Shown: positions 35,474 through 48,195 of the stretch, one piece after another
Numbering within the stretch: the stretch's first letter is position 1
How the letters are laid out: each line of letters opens with the position of its first letter
Assembly: GCA_029379385.1 (NCBI GenBank)
Contig: CM055611.1
Location: 25,200,092 to 25,264,091, forward strand
DNA length: 64,000 bases
Direction: 5' to 3'
From: Quillaja saponaria
Lineage: Eukaryota; Streptophyta; Magnoliopsida; Fabales; Quillajaceae
Made by a program: the position numbers and the translations under genes
The notes under the pieces: generated by a model
The model's input: only the letters and a program-made list of their open reading frames with translations
Told to the model about the DNA's origin: nothing
Database searches by the model: none

Positions 35474-37776
35474 ATGTTGGTTACAAGTAAGTGCTTTGAT
35501 CCATATCCACCTTGGTGTTCTTCTATTTATTAAAGAGTAGAATCTTGTAAGTCCTAGGAAGTGAATTTCTTATGATGTAATAGAATGATCTGATCAAGAA
35601 GTCTTCAATCACTTATAATAATCCTTTGTCTATCTTTTTCTGCTGCCCATGTATTGTTCTGAATCTGACTACCTTGCATTTTCAGTTTTTAGCAGTTTAA
35701 TGATCACAAAGAGGAGGAACCTGGTCCAGATTTTCCCAAAAAGATTGAAAAAACTTTTTGATGTATGGGAAATACGTGTTGCAGTTTTAACCAGCCTAAC
35801 TTTGCAATGCATCCAAATCCTGCTTGGCGGTAGGAGAAAGTTCTCCACCAGTATGAAGCTGAGAATCATACTGTGGCTCGCTTACTTGTCTTCAGATGCT
35901 GTTGCAACAGTCTCTCTTAGTATACTATCCAGCGATGCAGGGGAGTATAACGATGACTTTAAAGACTCAAATTTTGTGATAATGGCACTCTGGGCTCCCT
36001 TCCTTCTTTTGCATCTTGGAGGACCGGATACCATTACGGCATACTCCCTTGAGGACAATGAGTTGTGGCTTAGGCATTTGCTTGCGCTAGCTGTCCAGGT
36101 GCTAGTGGCAATTTATGTCGTTCTTAGAGCCTGGGTGAGTCTTACACTTAATTTTCTGGCAATTCCGTTACTTGTTGCTGGAACTATCAAATATGGAGAA
36201 AGGATTTGGACACTGTGGAATGTGAGCAGAAGTCACTTTAGGGACTCGCTGTTTCCTCATCCAGATGCTGGCCCCAATTATGCCAGATACATGGAAGAGT
36301 ATGAGTCAAAGAAAGAGGAGGGTTTTGATGTTACATTAGGAAACCTCATTGAAAATCCCATGGAAGGAAATACTAATTTTTATCCAGCTGAAAAGAAGAT
36401 CAACCTCACAGAAGCAGACATTTTATACTATGCAAACGATTTCTTCAGTATGTTTAAGCCACTATTTGCAGACCTCATCCTTAGCTTCCATGATATCCAA
36501 AACAGCCAGTCTTTCTTCAGAAATAGATCATATTCTGAAGTTTTTAAAGTGGTAGAGGTTGAACTCGGGTTCATGTATGATTTGACTTATACAAAGGCAG
36601 TTGTGGTTTATTCTCTAACGGGTGTTATTCTCCGTATCATTGAATTCCTGTCCACCATTTCTGTGTTATGTGTCTTTGGATGGGTAAGCAAGGACTCATA
36701 CATGACAACCGATGTGATTATCACCTATGTGTTACTGATTGGAGCTATCATCATAGAGGTTCGCTCAGTAATTGTGCTCCTTTCCTCAGACTGGGCAATG
36801 CTATGGCTGGAAAAACACAAGAATAATACAGTGCTGGACTGCTTGCATCCAGCCATTTCGTCAGGAACTAGAAAGAGGTGGTCTAATACCATGGGACAGT
36901 ACAACCTGATAAAATTTAGCCTTAAAGATAAGCCATCCAAGTTCAGTAGTGTTGTTAATAAAATTAAATTCCTTTCTTTGTTACTGGAGAAATACCGATA
37001 TAATGATACAGAGGATGTCCCAGATGCACTGAAAGAGCTGATATTTGAGGAATTAAAAAGGAGATTAACTAGCGCCTCCTCAGATGTCAATGCTTGCAAG
37101 CAATTTGTTGCTCGCAGGGGTGATTGGGTCCTTGAGCAGGGCAAAGTGTCTTGATGATCTTGGATGGAGTATTATCATGGTAGAATTTGATAGAAGCATT
37201 CTTCTCTGGCACATTGCAACTGAGCTTTGTTACTATTGGGATCGTAACAAAAAATCTCGTCCCATAGAAGGTCTAAATTGCATGTCCAGCAGATTGTTGT
37301 CGCGATATATGTTGTATCTCTTACTCATGTATCCCTTTACGCTGCCAAATGGAATTGGACAAATAAGATTTCAAGATACTTTTGCTGAGGCCACTGAATT
37401 CTTCAAAGAGCGAAAGTACAAAGATGAAAAAGAAGCTTGCGAGCTATTGCTTGGAGTAAGCACTGATATATCTCCATCAGATGTGAAAGGACATATATGC
37501 AAGTCAGTTCTATTTGATGCGTGTAAGCTTGCTAAAGATTTGAACAAACTAGAAACAAAAGAAGGATGGGATGGCTGGAAGAAGTGGGATCTGATAACTC
37601 ATGTATGGGTAGAAATGCTATGTTATGCAGCCGGCCATTGTCAGTGGACTGATCATGCTCAGCAACTTAGGCGAGGTGGAGAGCTGCTCACTCATGTCTG
37701 GCTCCTTATGGCACATTTTGGTATAACTGAACAAGTCCAAGAAGGGCATGTAAGGGCTAGGTTGATTATTGAGTGA
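35474..37776 (+). pseudogene. DUF4220/DUF594 membrane protein, copy 2 (one frameshift)
   Basis: The best-preserved family member here. The likely start is a 13 nt exon (35474-35486) with donor GTAAGTG; the intron runs 35487-35685 and the second exon begins TTTTTAGCAG. The spliced start reads MLVTIFSSLMITKRRN. The frame is then open through the hydrophobic N-terminal DUF4220 part, DTITAYSLEDNELWLRHLLA, GPNYARYMEEYESK, FHDIQNSQSFFRNRSYSEVF and RWSNTMGQYNLI to RRGDWVLEQG. One extra base near 37141-37149 shifts it; the next frame continues KCLDDLGWSI into the DUF594 part (LWHIATELCYY, LSRYMLYLLLMYPF, LRRGGELLTHVWLLMAHFGI) to the stop at 37776. Copy 1 is open across this site, so a single-base assembly error would make this gene intact (about 700 residues). 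Function unknown; a membrane location is likely. Confidence 0.85.
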
Positions 37777-37880
37777 TAATTAAAGTTCAATTTAGTTAAA
37801 AAGTCTTGATTCCACAATTTATCTGTCTTACATCTACCATGTATTATTTTAATCATCCTGAATGTAGTAGCTCTAAAAGG

Positions 37881-38063
37881 TGTTAGAATAGTTTATGTCC
37901 CACATTTGTTATTAGAATAGTTTATGTTGAATAGTTTATATTGTTATTAGTCCCATATTAGTTGTATGTGGTACTTTCCTTACTCTCTTTTACTATAAAT
38001 AAAACCTATGGGTGTAGCATTTGATTCATTCAAGCTACACCCTTTCTCTTATATCCATTTACA
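37881..38063 (+). mobile_element. 5' LTR of a degenerate copia element
   Basis: TG...CA ends (TGTTAGAATAG to CCATTTACA), a TATAAATAA-like TATA region, and a primer-binding site TGGTATCAG immediately after at 38064-38072. Short LTR of 183 bp. Confidence 0.7.
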
Positions 38064-39746
38064 TGGTATCAGTCTAGCTTGGCTTGTAGGTTGAAGAAAT
38101 CTTTGTATGGTTTGAAGCAATCTCCTAGAGCTTGGTTTGGTAGGTTTAGTGAAGTGGTGCTGAACTTCAAAGGACAATGACACCTGGGAACTTATGAAAC
38201 TCCTCTTGGGTAAGTCTGTTGTTGGTTATCGTTGGGTGTTTACTTGCGAAGGTTCATCCTGATGGCTCTATTGATCGGTTGAAAGCTCGTTTGGTGGCTA
38301 AAGGTTTGGTTGTCGTTGGGTGTTTACTGTGAAGGTTCATCCTGATGGCTCTATTGATCGGTTGAAAGTTCGTTTGGTGGCTAAAGGTTACACTCAGGTC
38401 TATGATATAGATTACTCCGAGACTTTTTCTCTTGTTACTAAGATTACTTCAGTTAGAGTTTTTATCTCTCTTGCAGCCATCTTTCATTGGCCACTACATC
38501 AATTAGATATCAAAAATGTATTTTTGCATGGTGACCTTGATAAAGAGGTTTTTATGGAGCAACCTTCGAGGTATGTTGCTCAAGGGGAAGTCTGGCTTGG
38601 CTTATAGGTTGAAGAAATCTTTGTATGGTTTAAAGTAATCTCCTAAAGCTTAGTTTGGTAGGTTTAGTGAAGTGGTGATGAGTTTCGGTCTTCAGAGATG
38701 TAAAGTGGATCATTCTGTTTTTTTACCGCCATTCATCTACTGGTAGAATATTATTAATTGTGTATGTTAATGATATTGTCATTATAGGTGATGATAATGA
38801 AGGAATTCAAAGTTTGAAATCTTTCTTGCAGTCCAAATTTCAAAAGAAGAATTTGGGAAAGTTATAATACTTCTTGAGTATTGAGATTGCTAGATCACTA
38901 CAGGGTATTTATCTTTCTCAAAGAAAATATTATCTTGGTTTATTGAGTGACACAGGTATGCTGGGGTCCAAGCCTGTTGATACTCTAATGGATCCCAACA
39001 CTAACCTTGTACCAGATGAGGGAAAGCTATTATCAAATCCTGAACAATATAGACAGTCTAGTAAGAAAGCTGAATTATCTGATAATGACCCGACCTGACA
39101 TATCTTTTATAGCTAATATGGTTAGTCAATTTATGGCTCAACCTCGAACTTCTCACTGGAATGCAGTTATTCGTATTCTGAAGTATCTCAAAACTTGCAC
39201 TTGGGAAGGGGTTAATATATATGAATCATGGTCATACTTTGATTCAGGGATACAGTGATGTCAGATTGGGCTGATTGTCTATTTGTCAGGAGATCCACTA
39301 TAGGGATATTGTGTCTTTTTGAGAGGAAACCGTTGTTTCCTGGAAAAGTAAGAAAACAGACTGTTGTTTCAAGGTCTAGTACTGAGTCTGAATATAGAGC
39401 CATGACTCAAACTACTGCGAAGTTGGTTTGGTTGAAAAACTTGTTGGAAGAGCTAGGATTCACACATTCTCAGCTTATGGAGCTCATTTGTGATAACCTA
39501 GCTGCATTGCATATAGCTTATAATCCCATTTTTCATGAACGAATAAAGCATATAAAAGTTGACTGTCATTTTGTTCGAGAAAAACTTATGGATAATATAA
39601 TTAAAACTGCATATGTAAAGTCTGATGATCAGTTGACAGATTGTTTACTAAGTCTCTGGGAGGTGCTCGTCTTTATTATATTTGTAATAATCTTGGAACA
39701 TATAATATATATGCTCCAGTTTGAGGGGGAGTGTTAGAATAGTTTT
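38064..39746 (+). pseudogene. Copia retrotransposon remnant (RT and RNase H)
   Basis: Reverse transcriptase pieces in broken frames: VRLVAKGYTQVYDIDYSETF, then [34 protein letters not shown], and YVNDIVIIGDD-like codons near 38760. Further on come MTRPDISF, the RNase H block (STTEYRAM-like SSTESEYRAM and DNLAALHIAYNPIFHERIKH) and a polypurine tract GAGGGGGAG (39723-39731). The start of the 3' LTR (TGTTAGAATAGTTTT) follows, then diverges after 15 bases. Gag, protease and integrase are missing. Segments at 38090-38160 and 38215-38307 are repeated just downstream (38605-38676, 38310-38388), so the element is rearranged as well as decayed. It cannot move on its own. Confidence 0.8.
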
Positions 39747-39762
39747 TGCAGTTATACTATTA

Positions 39763-40036
39763 TGGTTCGTTTAGTACATCGTATAAGGATAGCATAATAG
39801 TATAAGACTATCTCTTATACTATGCTTGACAATATAAAACTATATAGTGTTTGGCAGGCAACATGATAGTATAGACTTATACTGTTGACTCTCTCTTATA
39901 CTATGCCTGACAATATAAAACTATACAAGTGGAGAGAAAAAGAATAAGACAACAATATAATAATTGTAAAGTTATATAACCTAATATATTGTCTAATCAT
40001 ATACTATACAATCTATACGATGCACCAAACAAGCCA
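39763..40036. mobile_element. Tourist/Harbinger-type MITE
   Basis: Terminal inverted repeats TGGTTCGTTTAGTACATCG (left) and TGGCTTGTTTGGTGCATCG (right, reverse strand), and a TTA target duplication (39760-39762, 40037-40039). Internal repeats of TCTTATACTATGC-TGACAAT. 274 bp. Confidence 0.75.
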
Positions 40037-40039
40037 TTA

Positions 40040-41515
40040 ATGATTATCAACCTAGTGTATATTCCCTATAATTCATTTGGATTTGAAACCATCTATGCTT
40101 AAAAAACTCAAATACAAAGAAAGAATTTACACTTATGTTAACCACATAAAAAGGATCACAATATCCATTACAACCGGAAGTGCTCATGATTCCTTATGCA
40201 TAATAAATAACCCAAGGATGATTTACTAATAAAATACTGTGACATTATATTGAGGACTAGTTGTATTTGTTGAATTTCCAACATCTCCGAAGTCTTTGTT
40301 TACTAAACTCTCCCAACCTTAAGTCTTTGTTCATATGCTCATGTCCTCAATTGTTTGATGCATTCCTCCAAGTTTGATTTAAATAATCATGACCTCAAAT
40401 GTTTAATTGTTCTCCTAATGCATGTCTGGATCCATGTCATTTTTGGTTAAATAGTCTTTCTATAAACATGCCACCTTCATGTTTTATAAATAGATAGAAG
40501 ATAGGTTACTAATAATTATGTCATCTCATTATTTTTATAGGAAATAATTTATTCAGTATGTCAAAAAAATTTAATCAGTGTCCTAACAATGTGTTTGAAA
40601 TAAAATAAAATAAAAAATCTAGAATTCAATTTCTTTAAAATAAAATTTTGGAATATAAACTACATTTATAAAAATCTAAAATTTGGTTAATTTAACTATA
40701 ATTTTTTGATATATACATCAATTGTTGATGAATATAGCGTATGCTACGAAACCTAATTTATTGATGAATATAGCGTATGCTACGAAACCTAATTTAATAA
40801 AATGTTGTGTTAATTTTTTGATATATATATAAAATCATAAGTTGGCAGACTTGGCCTCAAACTGCTCATGAAGGAAGGGAGCTAAAATTCTTAATATATG
40901 TCACTTAATTGCTTTTTACCAGCAATGTGAAACTCCATTTTGGTCCATAACACTATTAATTTTCTCATTAGTTTGTGAGTTTTTTGTCTTACCTTATAGT
41001 GTGAATCTTTAGAGTTATAATATGAGGGATTATTAATTGTATATTCCTCGTAATTCATTTGGATTTCATGAAACCATCTATGCTTAAAAACTCTCAAATA
41101 CAATATCACAACTACCGCAAAGGCTCATGATTCCCTTATAACCCAAGCAAACATTGAGGACTAGTTGTATTTGTTGAATTTCTAACTTCAGAGTCTTTGT
41201 TTACCAACCTCAAGTCTTTGTTTACTAATTAAAGTCTCCCCAACCTCTAGTCTTTGTTTACTAAATAAACTCTCCCCAACCTCAAGTCTTTGTTTATATG
41301 TTTATGTCCTAATTCTTTTGTTTTGAAAATTTCACTTGTAGTAGTTACAGAATGGTTCGTCCGTCCATATATTAAAATAAGCACCGAATTTACCAAGTCT
41401 TTCTTTTTCCTTCAAGTTTGATTTAAATAATCATGACCATTGACCTCAAATGTTTAATTGTACTCCCAACACATGTCTTGATCCATGTCATTAATTTTTG
41501 GTTAAATAGTATTTG
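40040..41515. repeat. Non-coding spacer with upstream-type repeats
   Basis: No gene. 40130-40450 and 41090-41480 are partly homologous to each other and to 24450-24760. Several AAGTCTTTGTTTA motifs occur; at 41185-41300 they form a short tandem array (unit about 38-42 bp, CTCCCCAACCTCAAGTCTTT). A perfect two-unit 36 bp tandem repeat lies at 40725-40796. Confidence 0.6.
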
Positions 41516-41517
41516 TA

Positions 41518-41701
41518 TAAACATGCCACTTGCTCGACATAATTTCCTAGCTTGAGTTTTAGGAATAAATCCATGTGCTTGCTGAGAAGCCTATGCTTCA
41601 GTTATTGTAGATTTTTTTGCTCTCGTGTCTCAAAGGAAGGATACCAACTCCTTTTCCAAATTTCCCTACTCCTTCTTATAGAGTAAAATAAATTGCACCA
41701 A
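41518..41701 (+). promoter_or_regulatory. Promoter and leader of NLR copy 2
   Basis: Homologous to 24766-24976: CCACTTGCTCGACATAAT, TGCTTGCTGAGAAGCCTATG, GTTATTGTAG, GTGTCTCAAAGGAAGGATAC. The ATG at 41702 corresponds to that of copy 1; there is no good ATG further upstream in frame. Confidence 0.6.
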
Positions 41702-42471
41702 ATGGCCATCATTCCATCTATTATCTTTTATGTACTTGTTACTCTGTCTGTACTTGACATGCTGTCACCTCTCATAACCAAACTTTTCTTCTATTATTAT
41801 TTGGAGGAAAAAATCAAGTGTGTTGATAAAGATTCAGAGTTACTGGATGCTCTTTGGAAAGATGTTCATGGTGTGAATTCAGGGGATAAAGTAGCTGTTG
41901 CCTTCAATCTGCAACTAAACCAAGTGGAGGGAGAGTGGTTGAAATCAACAAGAGACCTGGCTTGCAGTGCAAGATGTTGCTTTCAAAAGTACGAGAATTT
42001 GCGTGGAGGAAGGTATGCTTTCATTCTCAACAAAATAAAACCAGTATTTGATCTCGTCGAGGAAATAAATCAGATCAATAAATCAATAAAAGGCCACCTT
42101 GAGGGGAAGAAAAATGATTCTATTCGCATCTTTAAATCCCTTGAGAGACAAAGATCCAAGATCGGAAACCTAAGGGTGAGACGTGTTTATTTCGACGGAT
42201 GTCCCATTGTTCGAAAAACTGAAGCAATTACATCTCTATCACGGAAGGCAAACCAGCTGTCCACAGAAAGAAAAGACTTGAGTTGTGGCATGGAATCGGA
42301 AATTCAGACAGTGAAATTAGTGATTATACTGCAAGCATTCCTGAATGATTTGCATATGCTTCAATTAGGAAGTGAAACAGAAAAAGTCTGGGTAAAGCAA
42401 GCTGAACATATGATTCTTGAAGCAGAGAATGCCATTGACATCTTCATGTGTGGAAGACCAAATCTCTTGAG

Positions 42472-44064
42472 GTGAGTTAGTTCTCTTTTTACTACTATTA
42501 GTCATACAATAAGAAGAAGTTGAGAACTAGCTATAACTACACTATTTGGCCCAGTGATTAAGTTCTATTGTTTCTTTTGTAAATTACCCAACTTCATCTT
42601 TTTTATTTTGGGTTGATTTCCTAAACAATATTTTCTTTTAAATTAAATTAAAAATATATATAAATTAATCTTTTTTGACATATTAATTTATTTCTTTTTC
42701 TCCCCTATTTTACTTGCTTTACAATCTTTTAGTATTTACAACACCCCAAAATATTGATGAATATTTTATTTAGTTCAAAAAAAAATGTCAAAAAAAAGAA
42801 GCAATGGTTGATAGAAAAGTCATATTACAAGATTATGATGCAAAAATCTAATAGTAAATTTGATAACAAAACTATCAAGAAATTTTATATCTCTTTTCAA
42901 AATAATTACTGTAATTTTAATAAGGTATTTAAAAATTAATGCAATGTTAACTATTAGAAATAATTTCATTTGTTTTTATAAATATAATGTACACCATAAT
43001 TATATAACTTAATTAAATTTGAAAATTTTCTAGAAATGAATTTAATTTTACTTCTTCTATTTGTTTATGTAAAAGAATATATTAAAATGCTCATGAGCCT
43101 CCACTATATTGTAATTGATCGATATACACATGTTATCATATTTGCACCTTAATTAATGCTTGAAAATTTTTTATATTTATTTTGTTTTTTATATTTGGAT
43201 CCATATTTCAACACCATTGTTTTTCTTATTATTATTATTATTATTTGGTCTTCACCACTAAAATAAGAAAGCATAAATTGTTATTTTTAATGATGAAAAT
43301 CGTTTAGATTTAAATGCTTGAAAATAATAGCCATGACTGAGTGAAATCAAAAACAAACAAAAAATTGATGCATTTAGTTTTATTTTTAATTAATTTATCT
43401 TTTTAATATATATATATATAAAAGTGACTTAACTGCATAAATTTTCATTCTCCTTAAATAATCTTATAAATTTTTATTATTACATAGATATCCTTAGTTG
43501 TTATTTTATTTCAAATAAACTACTTTTTATTTAATTTATTATTTTTCTAATTTTTATCCATTTTAATATCAATAGAATTGTAATTACTTTAGAACTATTG
43601 ATTATTGTTTTTTACTTCTTCCTAATATTACAAATCTATATATTTTTAATAATTATATGTCAATAATAAATAAATTTGAATTTTTTTTTTTTTTGGTTTG
43701 TTTGATAGTGCCAAATAATCTTAATTTTCTTAGTTATTCTCAAATTTATAAATTAATTTTTTTTTAAAATAAAATTACTATGAATGAAAAAAATATTAAG
43801 AGCATAATGTCATGACTATAATATTGTTATTTTAACTTTTAATTCATAAAAAAGATTATATTCTTTCAATAATTATATGTCAATAGTAGTTAATATTGAT
43901 TTTTTGAAAGAAAAAAAAATTGTTTAATAAGTTCCAAATAATAATATTATTTTGTAATTTTTTTTTCTCAACTTTATAAAATAATTTTTTTTTAAATATT
44001 TTGAATTAAAAACTATTTAGAGTATACTTTACATAATTATGTATTGTTGTTTTATCTTTTAGTG

Positions 44065-44102
<38 letters not shown>

Positions 44103-45308
44103 CTTTGTTAAATATGAGTTTTTACAATTATATAATACTTTTTTTTATTGTTATTTTGCTTCACATAGTTTTTTTTTTTTTTTTTTAATTTTTCATAATT
44201 TTTTAATCTATTTTATCATTAATATGGTAGTAATTATTTTATGACTATCAAATTTTTTATCCTAATTCTTTTTCATATTAATAAATATCTAATTTGTTAA
44301 TAACTATATATCAATAGTACTTAAGACTGAATTTGTTAAAATTTTTTAATTTAGTAAGCTAAAAATAAATATAATATAAATTATTATTATTTAAATGTTA
44401 TGAATAAAAAGAAATATTAAGTATATACTTTTTATGATTATAATAATATTGTATTAATTTAATTAACTTTATTTTCTTAATGCACATCAACTATCGATGA
44501 ACATATATGTATATATCATGGACACACAATTCATGAACAATGGGTGTACTAAGAAAATAGTATATATAAAAGTCGCTTAGCAACATAAATTTTTGATCAT
44601 TCTCTTAAATACTCTTATGAGTTTTTATTATTACATAGATATCATTAGTTATGATTATACTTCAAATAGACTACTATTTTTTTTTTTCTTATCCTTCTTG
44701 ATTTTAATATCAATAGAATTGTAGTTACTTTTGGATATTGATTAGTTTTTCATTTCTTGTCAATATTAAAAAATCTATACTTTTTAAATAATTTTATGAC
44801 AATAGTAATTAAAATTGAATTTTTGATTGCTTGTTTGTTTAATTAGTGCATAAAAATCTTAATTTTCTTAGTTATTCTCAAATTTAAAAATACATTATCA
44901 AGTAAATATTAAGAGTAAGTTTCATAATTACAATATTGTTATTTTAATTTTTAATTTATTATAGAATTATTATTTTTTTAATAAAAATATGTTAATAGTA
45001 GTTAATATTGATTTTCTCAACAAAAAATATAAATAAATATATATTATATAATAGGGGTAGCTCGCTTTTAAATTTATATATATATATATATATATATAAA
45101 TAATTTATTTAAAATATTACTATGGCTATTAAAATATCTAGCTGGGCCCAAAATTGTGAGTATCATGTGTAAAGTATGTTAAATTGCCAGTGCATTCCAT
45201 CGGTTTTGACATGTGTGAATCACTGTTTTTGGTCATCATCCAATTGCCACGGAAAATATTAAGTTACAAAATCTAAAACATGTCATATTTTTCCCATGTC
45301 TCCAACAG
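42472..45308 (+). other. Large AT-rich intron of NLR copy 2
   Basis: Donor GTGAGTTAG, acceptor CTCCAACAG before GTGGCATTC. At 2.8 kb it is more than twice the copy 1 intron. It is extremely AT-rich, with internal repeats (e.g. 43430-43770 against 44570-44890, sharing TATTATTACATAGATATC-type text). No nested gene. Confidence 0.75.
44067..44100. repeat. (AT)17 microsatellite
   Basis: Uninterrupted dinucleotide run in the NLR copy 2 intron. Shorter (AT)n tracts lie near 13672-13690, 45076-45098 and 54247-54267. Confidence 0.95.
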
Positions 45309-48195
45309 GTGGCATTCGACTTCTGGTAAATGGATAGCGAGGCATAAGTTCAAGGATGGAGATGAAGCACGTTCAAACTGAACTGGCTAAATTGCTAGAG
45401 AGAAAGGATAGATATGATTTCAAGTTTATCTACCCAGATGCATCAAAATTTCTATTGCATCAGCATCCATGGACACTTGAAGATACAGATCTCAAGGATA
45501 TCTCATCTGCTGTATACACAATTTCCACCGGCCTCAGCAAGGTGCCTCCAACGAGGAAGCAAGTTATTGATGAAATCAAACCCCTCCGTGATCAGTTGAA
45601 TCACGTATACAACCTCCTCAATGGTGCAGTGGGTGAACTTCTGTTTCATTCAAGAAAGCTTGGGTTGGAGCAAGTAAAGTACATTGCTAAAGTTGCAGCA
45701 GATTCTAAAGAGTTAAAGACATACATGGAAGAAGCTAGGCCAACATATTTGAAGGGAATTGAGCCAATCAAGCGCTCTATCTTTCTTCTTGATAGAATTT
45801 CAACAGTATGTCACATTGAACAAAATCAGTCAAGCTCGGTTGTTGGTTTGGAAGAAGATGTACATGCAGTGGTGTCACAACTCACCACAGACAATGAAAC
45901 TGGTTTGATTTTCATTCAGGGGGATGTGGGGCATAGGTAAGACAACACTGGCGAATGAGGTCTATCACCACAGAAACATTGTGAATCATTTTCCGGTCCG
46001 TGCTTGGTTGAATATACTTCAAGTAAGAAACCGTTTTCAGATGAGAAATGCAAATAGAGTTCCGAGTCCAAAAAGAGAATTCTGGATTAATAAGCTTCGC
46101 GAACACTTGGGTGGCGGCCGCTACCTTTTAGTTCTGGACGGAATCTCAAGTACATTTGACTGGGATATGCTAAGAGAAGTTTTACCTCAAGGTCCGATTG
46201 GGTCAAATGGAAACAGAATATTGCTCACAACGCGCTATGACAGAGAGTCTGATCATATTCGCACATATGTAAGTAATACCGGGGGATATTTTGGGACTCT
46301 ACTATGTTCCATTACAAAACAAAGAACAGAGTTGGAATTTATATAAGCAGATGCTGACATTGCGGAATGAAGAAAGTGATCCATCGAAGGAAAAACTCAC
46401 TAAAGAGGTTTTAGGAAAGTCTGGAGGATTACCATCTCTCATTTTACCTCTGGCATATGAGAAGCCTGTGACTGATGAGTTATCCTGGGCACTTGAGAGA
46501 AACAGTCAGGGCTGGGTACGAGAAGCATGGTTGGAGAACCTGGATCGGAATTTTACTGTCGTTAATCAGGCTTACAATCCCAACGCGACCTTCCTTCCTC
46601 CCAGCTTGAATCGAGGCAAATTGTATCCTTTCAGCCTGAATGAAGCCAATTCCTTTCTTTTGGAGTATCTTTCTTACATGAGACTCTTCCCTAGAGACTT
46701 TGAAATTCCTGCAAGGAGACTAGTTTCTCTGTGGGTTGCAGAAGGACTTGTCGATGCCGATGCTGCAACAAACAAATATAAAATTGCAATGGAAAAATTA
46801 CACCGGTTGATAGAACTGAACATGATTCAAATAGTAGAAGGAAAGTTCGGTGGAAAAGTTAAGTCATGTCGCTTGCCCGGTGCACTGGGGGAGCTCATCC
46901 TGCGATATAAGGATGTACGTCCTCGATATGGCATTGACTTGAACCGGTCAATTCCAAACCGGCTTGCCGATAAGTATGATAACAATGATGACAGTTTTGA
47001 GCATCTTCACGGTGTTGACACAAACTCACCAAATGTTTGGCCTTAAATACAGATCCCTTCTCTCCTTCATCTCCACAGACACCCGAGAAGGAATCAAACC
47101 TGGAGAAGATATACGCAACTTTCTTAACAAGGGAATTGCAAATGAGTGCTTTGGAAACTTAAAGGTACTTGATCTTGAGCGTGTATTCAGACCTCAATTG
47201 CCTAAAACCATAGGGCAACTGATTGAGCTGAGATATCTAGGCTTGAGGTGGACTTATATAGAGGAAATCCCATCAAGCATAGGCAGCTTGCACAAGCTGG
47301 AAACTCTGGATTTGAAGCATACTCATGTTCGAAATCTTCCCATTACAATATGGACAATGGACAGTCTCCAGCATCTTTACTTGGACCAGATTTATCGGAG
47401 TGTGATTTTGTGTGAACCAAAGACTGGTTCCCTGAGTAATCTGCAAACTTTATGGGGTGCATTCTTGGATGAAAGCAGCCCTTTACTAAAGAATGAGAAT
47501 CAATTGGCCGACTCGCTAGAACAGCTGAAAAGCTTAAGGAAATTAGGATTGACATTCCAGCTGGAACCACTGAAGCAGAAGGAATTAGCAAACTGGGTTG
47601 CTAAACTGCGAGACCTTGAACGTTTGAGGTTAAGATCAATTAACCGTTGGGGTAAACCTCAGGTTCTGCACCTGGAGCCTCTGTCAGGGCTTCAAAAACT
47701 CGACAGCTTGTATTTGTGTGGAAAAATAGACAACATATCAATATCTATTGACTTCCCCAAAAATCTCACTGAACTTACCTTGTCCGCCACCAACTTACAG
47801 AATGACCCAATGCAAGATCTACAGTTGTTCCCATTACTTAGATCACTTTGTTTATATTCTGATTCTTTCGTGGGAGAAAGTAATTGTTTGCTCAATTGGA
47901 GCTCCTTCCCAACCTATAGTTTCCTTGAGAACTATGGAAGCTGAAAGCGCTAAAAGAATTGGAATATACAGACCAGGTGCAATGCCATGTCTTGTGGGAG
48001 TTAGGAGATCAGGTCCTGCCGACCTCTTGGAGGTTCCCCAGTGGATTGAAACATTTAAGAAGACTCCATGAATTGAAGTTAAGAGATATGCCAGAGAAAT
48101 TCAGCACTAACATTGAACAAAACAAACTGCGAATATGGAGCAACCCTACCTCCTGCTGTCACCATAGCATCAGCCTTCTTCTCCATGCTAATTGA

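Larger units (their letters stand above)
41702..48195 (+). pseudogene. Membrane-anchored CC-NB-ARC-LRR protein, copy 2 (many frameshifts)
   Basis: Same architecture as copy 1. Exon 1 (41702-42471) has the N-terminal hydrophobic segment and helical text to VWVKQAEHMILEAENAIDIF; the intron (42472-45308) splits the same Arg codon. Exon 2 is in frame at first (RWHSTSGKWIARHKF), then shifts near 45352, at a G5 run before the P-loop (45919-45923), near 46290, near 47038 and near 47910. Across the breaks one reads WGIGKTT, YLLVLDGIS, NRILLTTRY, SGGLPSLIL, YMRLFPRDFEIPARRLVSLW, CRLPG in place of the MHD region, then LRRs (LRYLGLRWTYIEEIPSSIG). Most shifts correspond to one added base relative to copy 1. 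In 47960-48045 alone about six single bases are added, wrecking the final LRR. This looks either like severe decay or like an unpolished long-read patch. Confidence 0.8.

Noticed and set aside
38064..39746. Active copia retrotransposon
   Set aside because: Gag, protease and integrase are absent, frames are broken and the 3' LTR is a stub.
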